Assembly: GCF_003241315.1 (NCBI RefSeq)
Contig: NZ_QFOZ01000004.1
Coordinates: forward strand, 159,367 to 223,366
Direction of reading: 5' to 3'
Length of the DNA stretch: 64,000 nucleotides
DNA from: Lawsonella clevelandensis
GTDB lineage: Bacteria > Actinomycetota > Actinomycetes > Mycobacteriales > Mycobacteriaceae
The translations under genes were made by a program, and so were the position numbers. Positions 18,533 through 27,189 of this stretch are shown one piece after another (position 1 is the first letter of the stretch; every line of letters starts with the position of its first letter). The notes below the pieces were generated by a model that did no database searches, had not been told where the DNA came from, and saw only the letters and a list, made by a program, of their open reading frames with translations.

Positions 18533-19825
18533 ATGCCTTCCGCTTCCCCCCATGTTCGCGGTCCTTTAATACGCCGTGTGGCACTCCTTTCTATGCACAC
18601 ATCGCCTCTGGCGCAGCCCGGAACTGGAGATGCTGGAGGAATGAATGTTTTTGTACTGCAGACAGCGCGTCAGCTAGCGCGTCGCGGTATTGAGGTGGAG
18701 ATTTTTACCCGCGCTACCGAATCGTCTCGGGATCCTCTGGAGGAAGAGGAACCGGGTGTGCGTGTGCGGCATATTCTCGCTGGCCCGTTAGAAGGCCTCA
18801 ACAAGTATGATTTGCCGCAGGAACTCTGTTCTTTTGCGCATGGGGTCATGCAGGTGGAGGCGCGGCATGGGGCCGGATACTTCGACCTTATCCATTCCCA
18901 CTACTGGCTATCAGGGCAGGTGGGGCGGATCGCGTCGCAATTGTGGCAGGTGCCGCTTGTACATACTTTTCACACTGTGGCGGCGGTGAAGAATGCCAGT
19001 TTGGCGGAGGGGGATACGCCCGAACCACAGAATCGGCTTGTGGCGGAGCATAAGATTGCGGCGTCCGCGACGCGTCTTACTGCTAACACTCCGGCGGAAA
19101 AACAAGAGCTCGTGGATATGTTGGGGGCGCGGGCGCAGCGTATTGACGTTATTCCTCCGGGTGCGGATCTCAGTCTTTTTTCGCCTGGTGGTCCGGGGGC
19201 AACGGAGGTAGCTCGACGTGAGTTGGGGCTGCCTCTAGAGGATCAGATCATTGCTTTTGTGGGGCGTATTCAGCGTTTGAAGGCACCAGATGTGTTGATT
19301 GACGCCACTGCGGAACTGTTGCGCCGTCATCCGGATCGTCACCTTACTGTTGTTATTGTGGGCGGGCCTTCCGGTTCTGGTCTAGATGCCCCCACGGTAT
19401 TGCAGGAGCAAGTGGCCAGGCTGGGAATAGAAGCACATGTAAAGTTCTTCCGTCCCATGCCACCGGAAAAGTTGGTGCAGGTATTCCGCGCTGCTGATGT
19501 AGTGGCCGTCCCCTCCCATAATGAGTCTTTTGGACTGGTGGCGTTGGAGGCACAAGCCTGTGGCACGCCGGTAGTAGCCACTAATGTGGGTGGCCTGCCA
19601 TTAGCTGTTGATGATGGGGTCAGTGGGCTTCTCGTTGATGGGCATGATCCGCTGCATTGGGCGGATGTGCTCGGCAGGGTATTGGATGATGATGCGTTGC
19701 GGTTTGCTTTGGCGGTGGCGGCGTCACGGCATGCGGCGAATTTTTCATGGTCACGGACGGGCTCGAAGCTGGTGGATTGTTATCGACGGGCGCGGGATAA
19801 CTATTACGGGCCGTCACTGTCTTAG
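18533..19825 (+). CDS. mshA: D-inositol-3-phosphate glycosyltransferase (mycothiol synthesis)
   Basis: 430 residues from ATG 18533; the frame is open to 18419 but known MshA proteins begin just before SMHTSPLAQPGTGDAGGMNV, the glycine-rich UDP-GlcNAc/inositol phosphate site. Other family marks are HSHYWLSGQVG, HTFHTVAAVKN, and the GT-B nucleotide motif SHNESFGLVALEAQACGTPVVAT with the E-x7-E pair. It joins GlcNAc to inositol-3-phosphate, the first step of mycothiol, the main thiol of these bacteria. gpmA and senX3-regX3 follow, the same order as in Mycobacterium and Corynebacterium. Confidence 0.95.
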   Translation: MPSASPHVRGPLIRRVALLSMHTSPLAQPGTGDAGGMNVFVLQTARQLARRGIEVEIFTRATESSRDPLEEEEPGVRVRHILAGPLEGLNKYDLPQELCSFAHGVMQVEARHGAGYFDLIHSHYWLSGQVGRIASQLWQVPLVHTFHTVAAVKNASLAEGDTPEPQNRLVAEHKIAASATRLTANTPAEKQELVDMLGARAQRIDVIPPGADLSLFSPGGPGATEVARRELGLPLEDQIIAFVGRIQRLKAPDVLIDATAELLRRHPDRHLTVVIVGGPSGSGLDAPTVLQEQVARLGIEAHVKFFRPMPPEKLVQVFRAADVVAVPSHNESFGLVALEAQACGTPVVATNVGGLPLAVDDGVSGLLVDGHDPLHWADVLGRVLDDDALRFALAVAASRHAANFSWSRTGSKLVDCYRRARDNYYGPSLS

Positions 19826-19941
19826 TGCTCAGTTGTTCAGTGCTCAAGCCTTAACACCTACACCTAATGTTCATTGTGGTGCCCTCCTTTTGTGACATAT
19901 TCCCCTTTTACAATGGGGTGCTGACGGTGCAGAATAGGGGC

Positions 19942-20706
19942 ATGGCTGAAAATAAACCTGGAACTCTGATCCTGCTTCGTCACGGTCAGTCAGAGTGGAA
20001 CGCTTCCAACCAGTTCACTGGCTGGGTAGATGTTCGTCTGACGGAAAAGGGCGAGGCTGAAGCAAAGCGCGGTGGCGAACTTCTCGTTGAGAAGAACGTC
20101 CTGCCTGACGTCCTCTACACTTCCCTTCTACGTCGTGCTATCCAGACTGCACAGATTGCACTGGATGCAGCTGACCGCCACTGGATTCCGGTCGTGCGTG
20201 ACTGGCGTCTGAATGAGCGTCACTACGGCAAACTGCAGGGTCTCAACAAGGCTGAGATCAAGAAGGAATTTGGTGACGAGCAGTTCATGCTCTGGCGTCG
20301 TTCCTACAACACCCCGCCGCCGGCTATCGATCCCGAGAACGAGTACTCGCAGACTCATGATCCTCGCTACGCCAACCTCGATGAGGTTCCGCTTACCGAG
20401 TGCCTGCTGGACGTTGTGAACCGTCTGGTGCCCTACTACCACGAGAGCATCGAGCAGGACCTGAAGGCCGGAAAGAACGTTATGGTTGCTGCTCATGGCA
20501 ACTCATTGCGTGCACTGGTGAAGTACCTCGACAATATCTCTGATGACGATATTGCAGGACTGAACATTCCTACCGGTATTCCGCTGGTTTACCACTTCGA
20601 GCTTGCTAATGGCGAGCTGAAGGTTACCAACCCTGGTGGCGACTACCTCGATCCCGAGGCTGCTGCTGCTGGAGCTGCTGCTGTGGCTGCTCAGGGTAAT
20701 AAGTAA
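19942..20706 (+). CDS. gpmA: 2,3-bisphosphoglycerate-dependent phosphoglycerate mutase
   Basis: 254 residues from ATG 19942 (TAGGGG upstream; the longer frame to 19867 is unlikely). The phosphohistidine is in LLRHGQSEWNASNQFTGW, and the second catalytic His is in VAAHGNSLRALVKYLD. Glycolytic and gluconeogenic enzyme of the cytosol. The Ala-rich C-terminus after GDYLDP is usual in actinobacteria. Codon use is strongly biased, as expected for a highly expressed gene. Confidence 0.96.
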   Translation: MAENKPGTLILLRHGQSEWNASNQFTGWVDVRLTEKGEAEAKRGGELLVEKNVLPDVLYTSLLRRAIQTAQIALDAADRHWIPVVRDWRLNERHYGKLQGLNKAEIKKEFGDEQFMLWRRSYNTPPPAIDPENEYSQTHDPRYANLDEVPLTECLLDVVNRLVPYYHESIEQDLKAGKNVMVAAHGNSLRALVKYLDNISDDDIAGLNIPTGIPLVYHFELANGELKVTNPGGDYLDPEAAAAGAAAVAAQGNK

Positions 20707-20727
20707 GAGTTTTTATACCGTCGTTAA

Positions 20728-20769
20728 ACGGGAGACTTTCCACCTTTCGGTGGGGTGTCTCCCGTTTTT
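20728..20769 (+). terminator. Rho-independent terminator after gpmA
   Basis: Outer arms ACGGGAGAC (20728-20736) and GTCTCCCGT (20757-20765), with an inner CCACC/GGTGG stem around TTTC, followed by a run of T. Confidence 0.88.
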
Positions 20770-20888
20770 CGTTGTTCCTTAGCGGTTTCCTGCGTGTCTC
20801 TACCTATTTACAGAGAGATGAATTATTAGTGACATCGCATTGAAATAGGGGGTAAAACATAGATTTCGAGCAAATTTGAGGTTTTCTA

Positions 20889-20902
20889 GTTCATCCTTCA
20901 TC
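20889..20902 (+). promoter_or_regulatory. Tandem GTTCATC/CTTCATC half-sites upstream of senX3
   Basis: GTTCATC (20889-20895) is directly followed by CTTCATC (20896-20902), 17 bases before the senX3 start. They resemble the GTTCACC units of actinobacterial PHO boxes bound by PhoP/RegX3-type regulators, so this may be an autoregulatory site. The match is short and not proven. Confidence 0.35.
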
Positions 20903-20918
20903 TCGAATATTTCGTACC

Positions 20919-22190
20919 ATGGAAAGTGTGAAGGCTGGATATGTGACACTAATCGCTCTCATCGTTTTTATTGTGGGCGTTGTTCTCGGTGTCTTTTGCC
21001 CACGTATTATTCATCATTTCTTAGATCGCCCTGTCCATGTTGACCATCATGATGACACTGGCATTAGTGAACTTGACGCGCTGCGCCGTATTGCCGACAC
21101 TGCTCCTTTTGGAGTGGCCTTAGTTGATCGCATGCAAGATGTTGTGCTGACGAATGAACAAGCCCGTCTCCTTGGCCTTGTGGAAAATCGGCATGTCAAT
21201 GACAAACTGTGGTCTACGGTGGAGCAAGTATTCTCCAGTAAAGAACCCGTCATATTCCACATGCAGCCAAAGACGTCCTACCGCATTGCGAAGCCTGTGG
21301 AATCGTTGCGCGTCATGATGAAGCCTTTGGAGGAGGGGGATTCTCAGTTTGTCGTTATTTACTGTATCGATGCAACTGAGGAAGCTCGCCTGGAAAAAAC
21401 ACGGCGTGATTTTGTCGCCAATGTTTCGCATGAGCTGAAAACTCCCGTGGGTGCTATTGCCCTTTTAGCGGAGGCACTTCTTGCCGATGTTACGGATACG
21501 CAGCAGGTTAAATACTTTGGTGAACGATTGCAGTCCGAGGCAATGCGATTGGCTCAGCTTATTTCTGAGTTGATGGAATTGTCCCGCCTGCAAGGAGCCG
21601 AGAAGCTTACAGATCCGCAGATCGTCAATCTTGATGATGTTGTGTCAGAGGCGCTTTCTCGGTCGCGTCACTCGCAGGACAAATATGATGTCGCGGTCCG
21701 TCTCGATAGCCACGAGGGATTCCTGGTGTGGGGGGATCAGGCACTTCTCGTTATGGCCATTCATAACCTTATCGAGAACGCTATCCGCTATTCCGAGGAA
21801 GGTAAGCGGGTAGTGGTGTCCCGGGAGCGTATCCGGGTTGGAACGTTGCGGGAGAGAATGTCCGGCACTAACTGCTACATGTCTCTTAACCACACACTGC
21901 GCGATGAACAAGAACTGTGCATTGTGCAGGTCTCGGACAAGGGGATGGGTATTCCTCCCCAGCACATTAATCGCATTTTTGAACGTTTTTACCGTGTTGA
22001 TAAAGCCCGCTCACGTGGACGGGGCGGCACTGGTTTAGGTCTAGCTATCGTCAGGCAGATTGCCCTCAATATGGGCGGTGCAGTGATGGTATGGTCCAAG
22101 CCGGGTGTTGGATCGACGTTTACTCTGGGGTTTCTGCCCGCAGATACCCAGGAATTATCTGGTGTAACCACTCAAGAGGAGAAAAAATAA
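20919..22190 (+). CDS. senX3: Phosphate-responsive sensor histidine kinase SenX3
   Basis: 423 residues. One N-terminal membrane helix (about 8-29), a PAS-like sensor domain (about 50-155), the HisKA domain with phospho-accepting H171 in NVSHELKTP, and a HATPase domain with the N-box HNLIENAIRYS, G1 VSDKGMGIP, and G2 RGRGGTGLGLAIV. It senses phosphate status with the PhoU/Pst system and phosphorylates RegX3. The regX3 ATG follows its stop codon without a gap. No strong ribosome binding site is visible at the ATG. Confidence 0.93.
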   Translation: MESVKAGYVTLIALIVFIVGVVLGVFCPRIIHHFLDRPVHVDHHDDTGISELDALRRIADTAPFGVALVDRMQDVVLTNEQARLLGLVENRHVNDKLWSTVEQVFSSKEPVIFHMQPKTSYRIAKPVESLRVMMKPLEEGDSQFVVIYCIDATEEARLEKTRRDFVANVSHELKTPVGAIALLAEALLADVTDTQQVKYFGERLQSEAMRLAQLISELMELSRLQGAEKLTDPQIVNLDDVVSEALSRSRHSQDKYDVAVRLDSHEGFLVWGDQALLVMAIHNLIENAIRYSEEGKRVVVSRERIRVGTLRERMSGTNCYMSLNHTLRDEQELCIVQVSDKGMGIPPQHINRIFERFYRVDKARSRGRGGTGLGLAIVRQIALNMGGAVMVWSKPGVGSTFTLGFLPADTQELSGVTTQEEKK

Positions 22191-22877
22191 ATGAGCCGCA
22201 TCATGATCGTGGAAGATGAAATGTCGCTGGCTGAACCGCTAGGTTTTCTACTACAGCGGGAAGGCTTCGATGTTGACATCGTGGGCGATGGTGTGACCGC
22301 CCTTAATAAGTTTGCACGGGTCCAGCCGGATCTTGTGCTGCTAGATCTTATGCTGCCGGGCAAATCTGGGACAGACGTGTGCAAGGAATTGCGTGCGGTC
22401 TCAGATGTTCCCATCATTATGGTGACGGCGCGCGACGCCGAGATCGATAAGGTTGTGGGGCTAGAAATTGGTGCGGATGACTATGTCACCAAGCCATATT
22501 CATCCCGTGAGCTTATTGCGCGTATTAATGCCGTTCTGCGCCGTCAGCGTTCCGCCGAGGCTCCCACCCCGGAGGAAACGACTATTAGCGCTGGGCCGGT
22601 TGTCATGGAAGTGGACGCCCACCGGGTGCTTGTCCGGGGCGAGGAGGTTCAGCTTCCGCTGAAGGAATTCCATCTTCTTGAGTACTTGATGCGGAATGCA
22701 GGTCGTGTGCTGGCGCGTGGCCAACTGATTGACCGCGTGTGGGGATCCGATTATGTCGGGGATACGAAGACTCTTGATGTTCACATTAAGCGGCTGCGAT
22801 CCAAGATTGAGGAAGATCCCTCCTCCCCAGTGCATCTTGTGACTGTGCGCGGGCTTGGCTACAAGTTTGAAAACTAA
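22191..22877 (+). CDS. regX3: OmpR-family response regulator RegX3
   Basis: 228 residues. Receiver domain with the acidic pair at residues 8-10, the phosphorylated D52 in LLDLMLPG, and the conserved Lys in DDYVTKPYS. The C-terminal winged-helix domain (about 130-228) has the LKEFHLLEYLMRNAGRVLARGQL and VDVHIKRLRSKIE-type recognition helix pattern. Partner of SenX3 and activator of phosphate-starvation genes in mycobacteria. AGGAG lies near the end of senX3, so translation is coupled. Confidence 0.95.
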   Translation: MSRIMIVEDEMSLAEPLGFLLQREGFDVDIVGDGVTALNKFARVQPDLVLLDLMLPGKSGTDVCKELRAVSDVPIIMVTARDAEIDKVVGLEIGADDYVTKPYSSRELIARINAVLRRQRSAEAPTPEETTISAGPVVMEVDAHRVLVRGEEVQLPLKEFHLLEYLMRNAGRVLARGQLIDRVWGSDYVGDTKTLDVHIKRLRSKIEEDPSSPVHLVTVRGLGYKFEN

Positions 22878-22932
22878 CTTTTCTGGCACGTGGTTGTGAC
22901 ATCTGTCCTCCCGTTATGGCACTGTTATAGGC

Positions 22933-23745
22933 ATGACACGGATTGCTGTAATTGGTGGTGGACAGATGGGCGAGGCGCTCATCGCCGGCACTATCAAGGG
23001 TGGTTTAGCACCAGAAAACATTATTGTCTGTGAAAATAATGCAGAAAGAGCCTTTGAGCTGACGAAGCGTTATGACATTCTGGCTGCTGAGATAGACGAG
23101 GCAGTGGAGAGTGCAGATTACGTGTTCATTGCCGTCAGACCTAAAGACGTGAAGGCAGTGTTACAGGGTTTGTCGGAGGTAGCACCGAATTTAGACAACG
23201 AGCTTGTTGTCGTTTCTATTGCGGCGGGTATTCCTACTGCGTTCTATGAGAATCAGTTGTCTGCGGGGGCCCCTGTTGTCCGCGTTATGCCTAACACTCC
23301 TATGTTGGTGGGGGAGGGTGTGTGTGCTGTGTCTGCGGGGCGCTATGCACGCCCAGAGCACATGGAAGAGGTCTGCCGGCTACTAGGGGAGGTGGGTACT
23401 GTTTTGGAGGTTCCAGAGGCCGATATGGACACTGTGACCGCTCTTTCCGGTTCTGGCCCCGCCTACTTTTTCCTTATGGTGGAGGCGATGGTTGAGGCCG
23501 GTGTATCAATGGGGCTTACGCGCCAGGTAGCAACACAACTGACGGTTGGTACTATCTCGGGATCTGCAAAAATGCTGCAGGATAGTGGGAAGTCTGCCAC
23601 GCAGTTACGGGAGGCTGTTACTTCTCCCGGGGGAACGACTGCGGCCGGATTACGGGCTTTTGAGGATGGTGGTTTCCGATCCACGGTGTATAACGTTCTT
23701 GAGGCGGCGGCGAAAAAGTCGGAACAGTTGCGTCCCAAGATGTAA
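22933..23745 (+). CDS. proC: Pyrroline-5-carboxylate reductase
   Basis: 270 residues. The NAD(P)-binding motif IAVIGGGQMGEALIAG is at the N-terminus; the substrate and dimer region is TALSGSGPAYFFLMVEAMVEAGV, with the closing TSPGGTTAAGL signature. It makes proline from pyrroline-5-carboxylate. It follows regX3 by 55 bases, in the order found in M. tuberculosis (proC then small HTH protein then bS22). Confidence 0.96.
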   Translation: MTRIAVIGGGQMGEALIAGTIKGGLAPENIIVCENNAERAFELTKRYDILAAEIDEAVESADYVFIAVRPKDVKAVLQGLSEVAPNLDNELVVVSIAAGIPTAFYENQLSAGAPVVRVMPNTPMLVGEGVCAVSAGRYARPEHMEEVCRLLGEVGTVLEVPEADMDTVTALSGSGPAYFFLMVEAMVEAGVSMGLTRQVATQLTVGTISGSAKMLQDSGKSATQLREAVTSPGGTTAAGLRAFEDGGFRSTVYNVLEAAAKKSEQLRPKM

Positions 23746-23759
23746 AAAGTGGCAACAAG

Positions 23760-23800
23760 AAGGTGCCTACCCCTGTTCGGGGGTAGGCACCTTCTGTGTT
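23760..23800 (+). terminator. Terminator after proC
   Basis: Stem AAGGTGCCTACCCC (23760-23773) with its near-perfect complement to 23793 around a short TGTTC loop, followed by a mixed T-rich stretch. The T tract is weak but the stem is very strong. Confidence 0.8.
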
Positions 23801-23979
23801 TGTCATGGGCTTTCCGGTAATGGGGGCTGTTGGAGGGGAACTCCATGAATAAACTTTGGGTGAATTAGTTTCTTGTGTCGCATTTTTAACATGAGACACG
23901 TTAGGCTAAATACAGCACGTGTGTGACTGGCCCACGAGTGGGGAAGCTCGTGCCACAGCTCGTGCTGGAGGTGTATGTC

Positions 23980-24204
23980 ATGGCATCGACTGGTGCTAAC
24001 GAAACGCTCACCGCGCAAGGCGGAGAAGCTCCCACGTTTCTCACTGTTGCAGAAGTTGCGGAGATTATGCGTGTCTCAAAAATGACTGTCTATCGCATGG
24101 TCCATAGCGGAGAGCTGCCCGCGGCTCGTTTTGGTCGTTCCTTCCGAGTTGATTCTCGAGTAGTTGACGACTACCTAAAATCCTCATTCTACGAGGTTGG
24201 TTAA
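23980..24204 (+). CDS. Excisionase-family helix-turn-helix DNA-binding protein
   Basis: 74 residues from ATG 23980 with a clear GGAGG; an upstream in-frame start at 23923 is less likely. The MerR-like excisionase domain is plain: FLTVAEVAEIMRVSKMTVYRMVHSGELPAARFGRSFRV (about 19-56). M. tuberculosis has an orthologue (Rv0500A) at the same place after proC, so it is a housekeeping regulator and not a phage remnant. Its targets are not known to me. Confidence 0.88.
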   Translation: MASTGANETLTAQGGEAPTFLTVAEVAEIMRVSKMTVYRMVHSGELPAARFGRSFRVDSRVVDDYLKSSFYEVG

Positions 24205-24380
24205 CAACAAAAATTTTATATGACGTGCTGGTAGGGGTAAGCTTTACTAGTCCACGGGAGTATTAATAACGTGAGAACCCCTTGGTTCTCAGAGACACTG
24301 CGAAGAGAACACTGCGAAGATTACTCATCGCGCCCCGTACGCCATAAGCATAAAACCATACAGAACAGTGAGGGATCTCC

Positions 24381-24482
24381 ATGGGATCAGTGATTAAGAA
24401 GCGTCGTAAGCGCATGTCGAAGAAGAAGCACCGCAAGCTGCTTCGCCGTACGCGTGTTCAGCGTCGTAAGCTCGGCAAGTAA
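24381..24482 (+). CDS. Small ribosomal subunit protein bS22
   Basis: 33 residues, nearly all basic: it opens [16 protein letters not shown] and ends RRKLGK, with 21 Arg/Lys. This matches the actinobacterial bS22 (AURKAIP1/COX24-like) that sits on the 30S subunit near the decoding centre in mycobacterial ribosome structures, encoded by Rv0500B after proC and the HTH gene in M. tuberculosis. AGGGA precedes the ATG. A strong terminator follows. Confidence 0.9.
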
Positions 24483-24502
24483 TCACACCTCGACCGATCT
24501 TT

Positions 24503-24541
24503 ATGCAGCCGCCTCAGGTAATGAGGCGGCTGCATTTTATT
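24503..24541 (+). terminator. Terminator after the bS22 gene
   Basis: A perfect 14-base-pair stem, arms 24503-24516 (ATGCAGCCGCCTCA) and 24522-24535, around GGTAA, followed by TTTATTT. Confidence 0.92.
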
Positions 24542-24632
24542 TATAAGAAGTTTTTTAAACCGAGGTAACAAAATTCAATATGAGCCCATAAGATGAATAG
24601 CGGACTGTCACATTTAGAAAAGAGAAGTACTA

Positions 24633-25310
24633 ATGCGCATCGCCAAGGCTACATTTGCCCTCGCCTGTGCCCTTGCGGCTATTGCGGCCCCTACCGCAGC
24701 TTATGCTGTACCGCAGAATACCGTCATTATGCCTGGCGATACCATTAAAGCGAAGTACCTTGTTGCTACGTCTACTTGTACTGCGGCAGCACCAGTTCGA
24801 GATAATCATGGGGGTTTGTATCTCCTTACCGCCGGGCATTGTGTCAACGGAAAATTGGGAGAAATTGTTGGCCAGCCCATCTACCATAATCAGAAATTAA
24901 TTGGGCATGTACGAAGTGCCCAATTCGAAATTGCTGACTATGCGGTTATCAAATTGCAATCGAATGTTAAGGTCGGCCACAACGACGTTCCCCACTTTGC
25001 CTACCTCGGCCAAGTCTCCCCCGATTCACAAATCTGCTTCCACGGCACTAAATCTGGTGTGCGCTGCGGAAAAGTAAATCGGGAGAATGAAATTACCTAT
25101 ATGCGCGGAGCTTTTGTGCCGGGCATCGTTATTGGTACCTCTGCTACCTTGCGCTCCATCTCCGGAGATTCCGGCTCCGCTGTCTACACAGACAAAGGTG
25201 TCATTGGTATTCTCTCCGGTGGTCGTGACGGCATTACCACATACGTTCCCATTGAATCTATCTACAGTCGAGCCAGTCGAACCATACCCGGATTCCGTAT
25301 TACCGACTAG
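24633..25310 (+). CDS. Secreted trypsin-like serine protease (S1 family)
   Basis: 225 residues. Signal peptide 1-25 ending AYA before VPQ. The catalytic triad is H69 (TAGHC), D102 (ADYAV) and S180 (GDSGSAV). Two likely disulfides are C49-C70 and C135-C145, the pattern of the alpha-lytic/streptogrisin-like S1 group, but there is no long propeptide. It would act outside the cell. AAGAG lies before the ATG. Neighbours give no clue to the substrate; the gene stands alone between terminators and a 235-base gap. Confidence 0.88.
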   Translation: MRIAKATFALACALAAIAAPTAAYAVPQNTVIMPGDTIKAKYLVATSTCTAAAPVRDNHGGLYLLTAGHCVNGKLGEIVGQPIYHNQKLIGHVRSAQFEIADYAVIKLQSNVKVGHNDVPHFAYLGQVSPDSQICFHGTKSGVRCGKVNRENEITYMRGAFVPGIVIGTSATLRSISGDSGSAVYTDKGVIGILSGGRDGITTYVPIESIYSRASRTIPGFRITD

Positions 25311-25441
25311 AATTTTTACGGGTCTGATGGACGAGATTCCACAATAGACAAGATTTTTCCGCCATACGCGGTACGATTTATGTCGATATTGCTACTTTTT
25401 GTTAATAGAACAGCTGCACCCATGGAATGAGTACACAAGGT

Positions 25442-25530
25442 TCACCACTGTGTCGCCACGCTGTGTTCGCCATATTGTGTTCACTGCAGTACAACGCTGT
25501 CTTTACTGCCGTGCGTTACGGTGAACTAAA
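25442..25530. repeat. Degenerate short repeats upstream of the PfkB gene
   Basis: TGTGTTC occurs at 25452-25458 and 25467-25473 within a CTG/TGT/CACTG-rich stretch with several imperfect copies of GCTGT and GTTC. There is no open frame or clear promoter in it. Confidence 0.45.
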
Positions 25531-25545
25531 GAAAAAGGAGTTCCC

Positions 25546-26499
25546 ATGGCTATGAAAGCCCTCGCGATTGGTACTAGTGCACTGGACGTCCTGGTCCAGC
25601 CGGTAGATAGTATTCCTCAGGGACAGAGCATTGCGCTCGTCGATGATATCCACATCACTCCATCGGGTACTGCCGCTGCCACCGCCCTCACATTCCAAAA
25701 ACTGGGGTTCGACACATACGTATCGTCTGCATGCGGCGATGACACTCGTGGCCAGATTTTGCGGCAGCTCCTCAACGAACGCGGTATTAATACAGACACG
25801 TTCCAAATTGTTGACGGTACCGCCACCACGGGTTCTGTTGTCCCTATTCGTAAAGATGGCTCACACCCCACTTTGCACCTGGTAGGAACAGAGATTCTCT
25901 ATGACGTGGACAATGCACCGTGGGATCTTATTGCCGACGTCGATGTTGTGCACTACGGTGCCCCCGAATTCCAGGGAGGTAAGGCCGTCGCAAAAGTACT
26001 TCGTGCTGCAAAAGACGGCGGAGCCATCACCTCTACGGATCTTCTTGCCAATGGTTCTAAAGCGGTAGTCACGTGGATTCAGGATGCTCTACCATATGTT
26101 GACTATCTTCTTCCCAATGAGGAACAGATCCTTGGCTACACGGGCGAAAACAACCTCATTGCGGCCTGCCGGCGAATGATTGACTACGGAGTTGGCTGTG
26201 TGGCCGCTACCACCGGTAAAGACGGTGCCGTCGTTGTTACACGCGACTCTGCCACCACTATCCCCGCCATGCGCACAAAAATAGTCTCTACAGATGGTGC
26301 AGGAGATGCTTTCTCTGCAGGATTCCTCAAAGGTGTTGCCGAAGGCTACAGCCCCGAGGAAGCTGCCGTGTGGGGAGTTGCTACTGCCTCATACACCGTG
26401 ACGGGTATTGGACCCGACGCGGGCGAGTTCACCGATGACGATATCCGTACCAAGGTAGAGAAATACTTCAGTACCAGTACTGCCAACGCTGTTCGCTAG
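25546..26499 (+). CDS. PfkB-family carbohydrate kinase
   Basis: 317 residues. Ribokinase-type fold: an N-terminal lid with the PSGTAAATALTF site (Gly-rich, substrate side), and the C-terminal signature STDGAGDAFSAGF with the catalytic base D254. ATP-dependent phosphorylation of a sugar, nucleoside or similar alcohol in the cytosol; the substrate cannot be named. AAGGAG lies seven bases upstream of the ATG. The next gene starts ten bases after the stop. Confidence 0.9.
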   Translation: MAMKALAIGTSALDVLVQPVDSIPQGQSIALVDDIHITPSGTAAATALTFQKLGFDTYVSSACGDDTRGQILRQLLNERGINTDTFQIVDGTATTGSVVPIRKDGSHPTLHLVGTEILYDVDNAPWDLIADVDVVHYGAPEFQGGKAVAKVLRAAKDGGAITSTDLLANGSKAVVTWIQDALPYVDYLLPNEEQILGYTGENNLIAACRRMIDYGVGCVAATTGKDGAVVVTRDSATTIPAMRTKIVSTDGAGDAFSAGFLKGVAEGYSPEEAAVWGVATASYTVTGIGPDAGEFTDDDIRTKVEKYFSTSTANAVR

Positions 26500-26508
26500 T
26501 CTAGGGAT

Positions 26509-27189
26509 ATGGAAAAACTGCGTCGTCCTTATTGTGTTGGTACTGCCCTCATTCTCTGGATTGGGATACTGATACTCACCATCGTGCAGATTATTTCCGA
26601 AATTGTTGTAAGCGTACTGCACTCACAGACCCTCACAAACGTTATCTCTGACGACCTCACTGCGCACCTTGGTACTGCACAAAACCAGGTACAGAACCAG
26701 GCGAATAATGCTGGTGCAGGATACTCATCCGCGGAAATACACACGATGGCCGTCGCACTTCCGTTCATGGCCATTTTCGTGGAGATACTTCTTGTTGCTG
26801 TATTCAGCATTATTATTTGGCGAATGAGCCGGGGGCGGAAATGGGCGCGTGTTGTCCTCATTTTTATTGGCTGCTACATGGCAGTACAGGGCATATCCGC
26901 CATTATTATGGCGTTTCAGGACAACACCAGTAGTTTCAGCATTATCGCCTACTACCTCTCGAAGGACAGTAGCGCTGCCGGGGGTAACGTGTTCTCTTTC
27001 GTTATCCTGTGCATCGTCATTCTGGAGGGCATAATGGCAGTACCCGCACTGTCACAAATGCGGAAACCGGAAGCTGACGAATGGTTTAACGCGATAGCTG
27101 AGCAGCGTCATCCACCGACACCGCCCACAGCGATGCCGCCTATGCCCCCGCTTCCGCCTGTTCCCCCGAACGGTCCGCGGTCGCACTAG
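26509..27189 (+). CDS. Membrane protein with proline-rich C-terminus
   Basis: 226 residues. Four predicted membrane helices (about 12-35, 80-103, 110-135, 162-185), the N- and C-termini cytoplasmic. The last 25 residues are almost all Pro with Met/Leu spacers. No family recognised. It follows the PfkB gene by nine bases and its 3' end overlaps the 3' end of the hemD-like gene on the other strand by 50 bases, so the Pro-rich tail is encoded opposite the disordered HemD tail. Confidence 0.7.
   Translation: MEKLRRPYCVGTALILWIGILILTIVQIISEIVVSVLHSQTLTNVISDDLTAHLGTAQNQVQNQANNAGAGYSSAEIHTMAVALPFMAIFVEILLVAVFSIIIWRMSRGRKWARVVLIFIGCYMAVQGISAIIMAFQDNTSSFSIIAYYLSKDSSAAGGNVFSFVILCIVILEGIMAVPALSQMRKPEADEWFNAIAEQRHPPTPPTAMPPMPPLPPVPPNGPRSH

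Noticed and set aside
23980..24204. Prophage or excision module suggested by the excisionase-type protein
   Set aside because: No integrase, attachment-like repeats or phage genes nearby, and the gene is conserved after proC in Mycobacterium.
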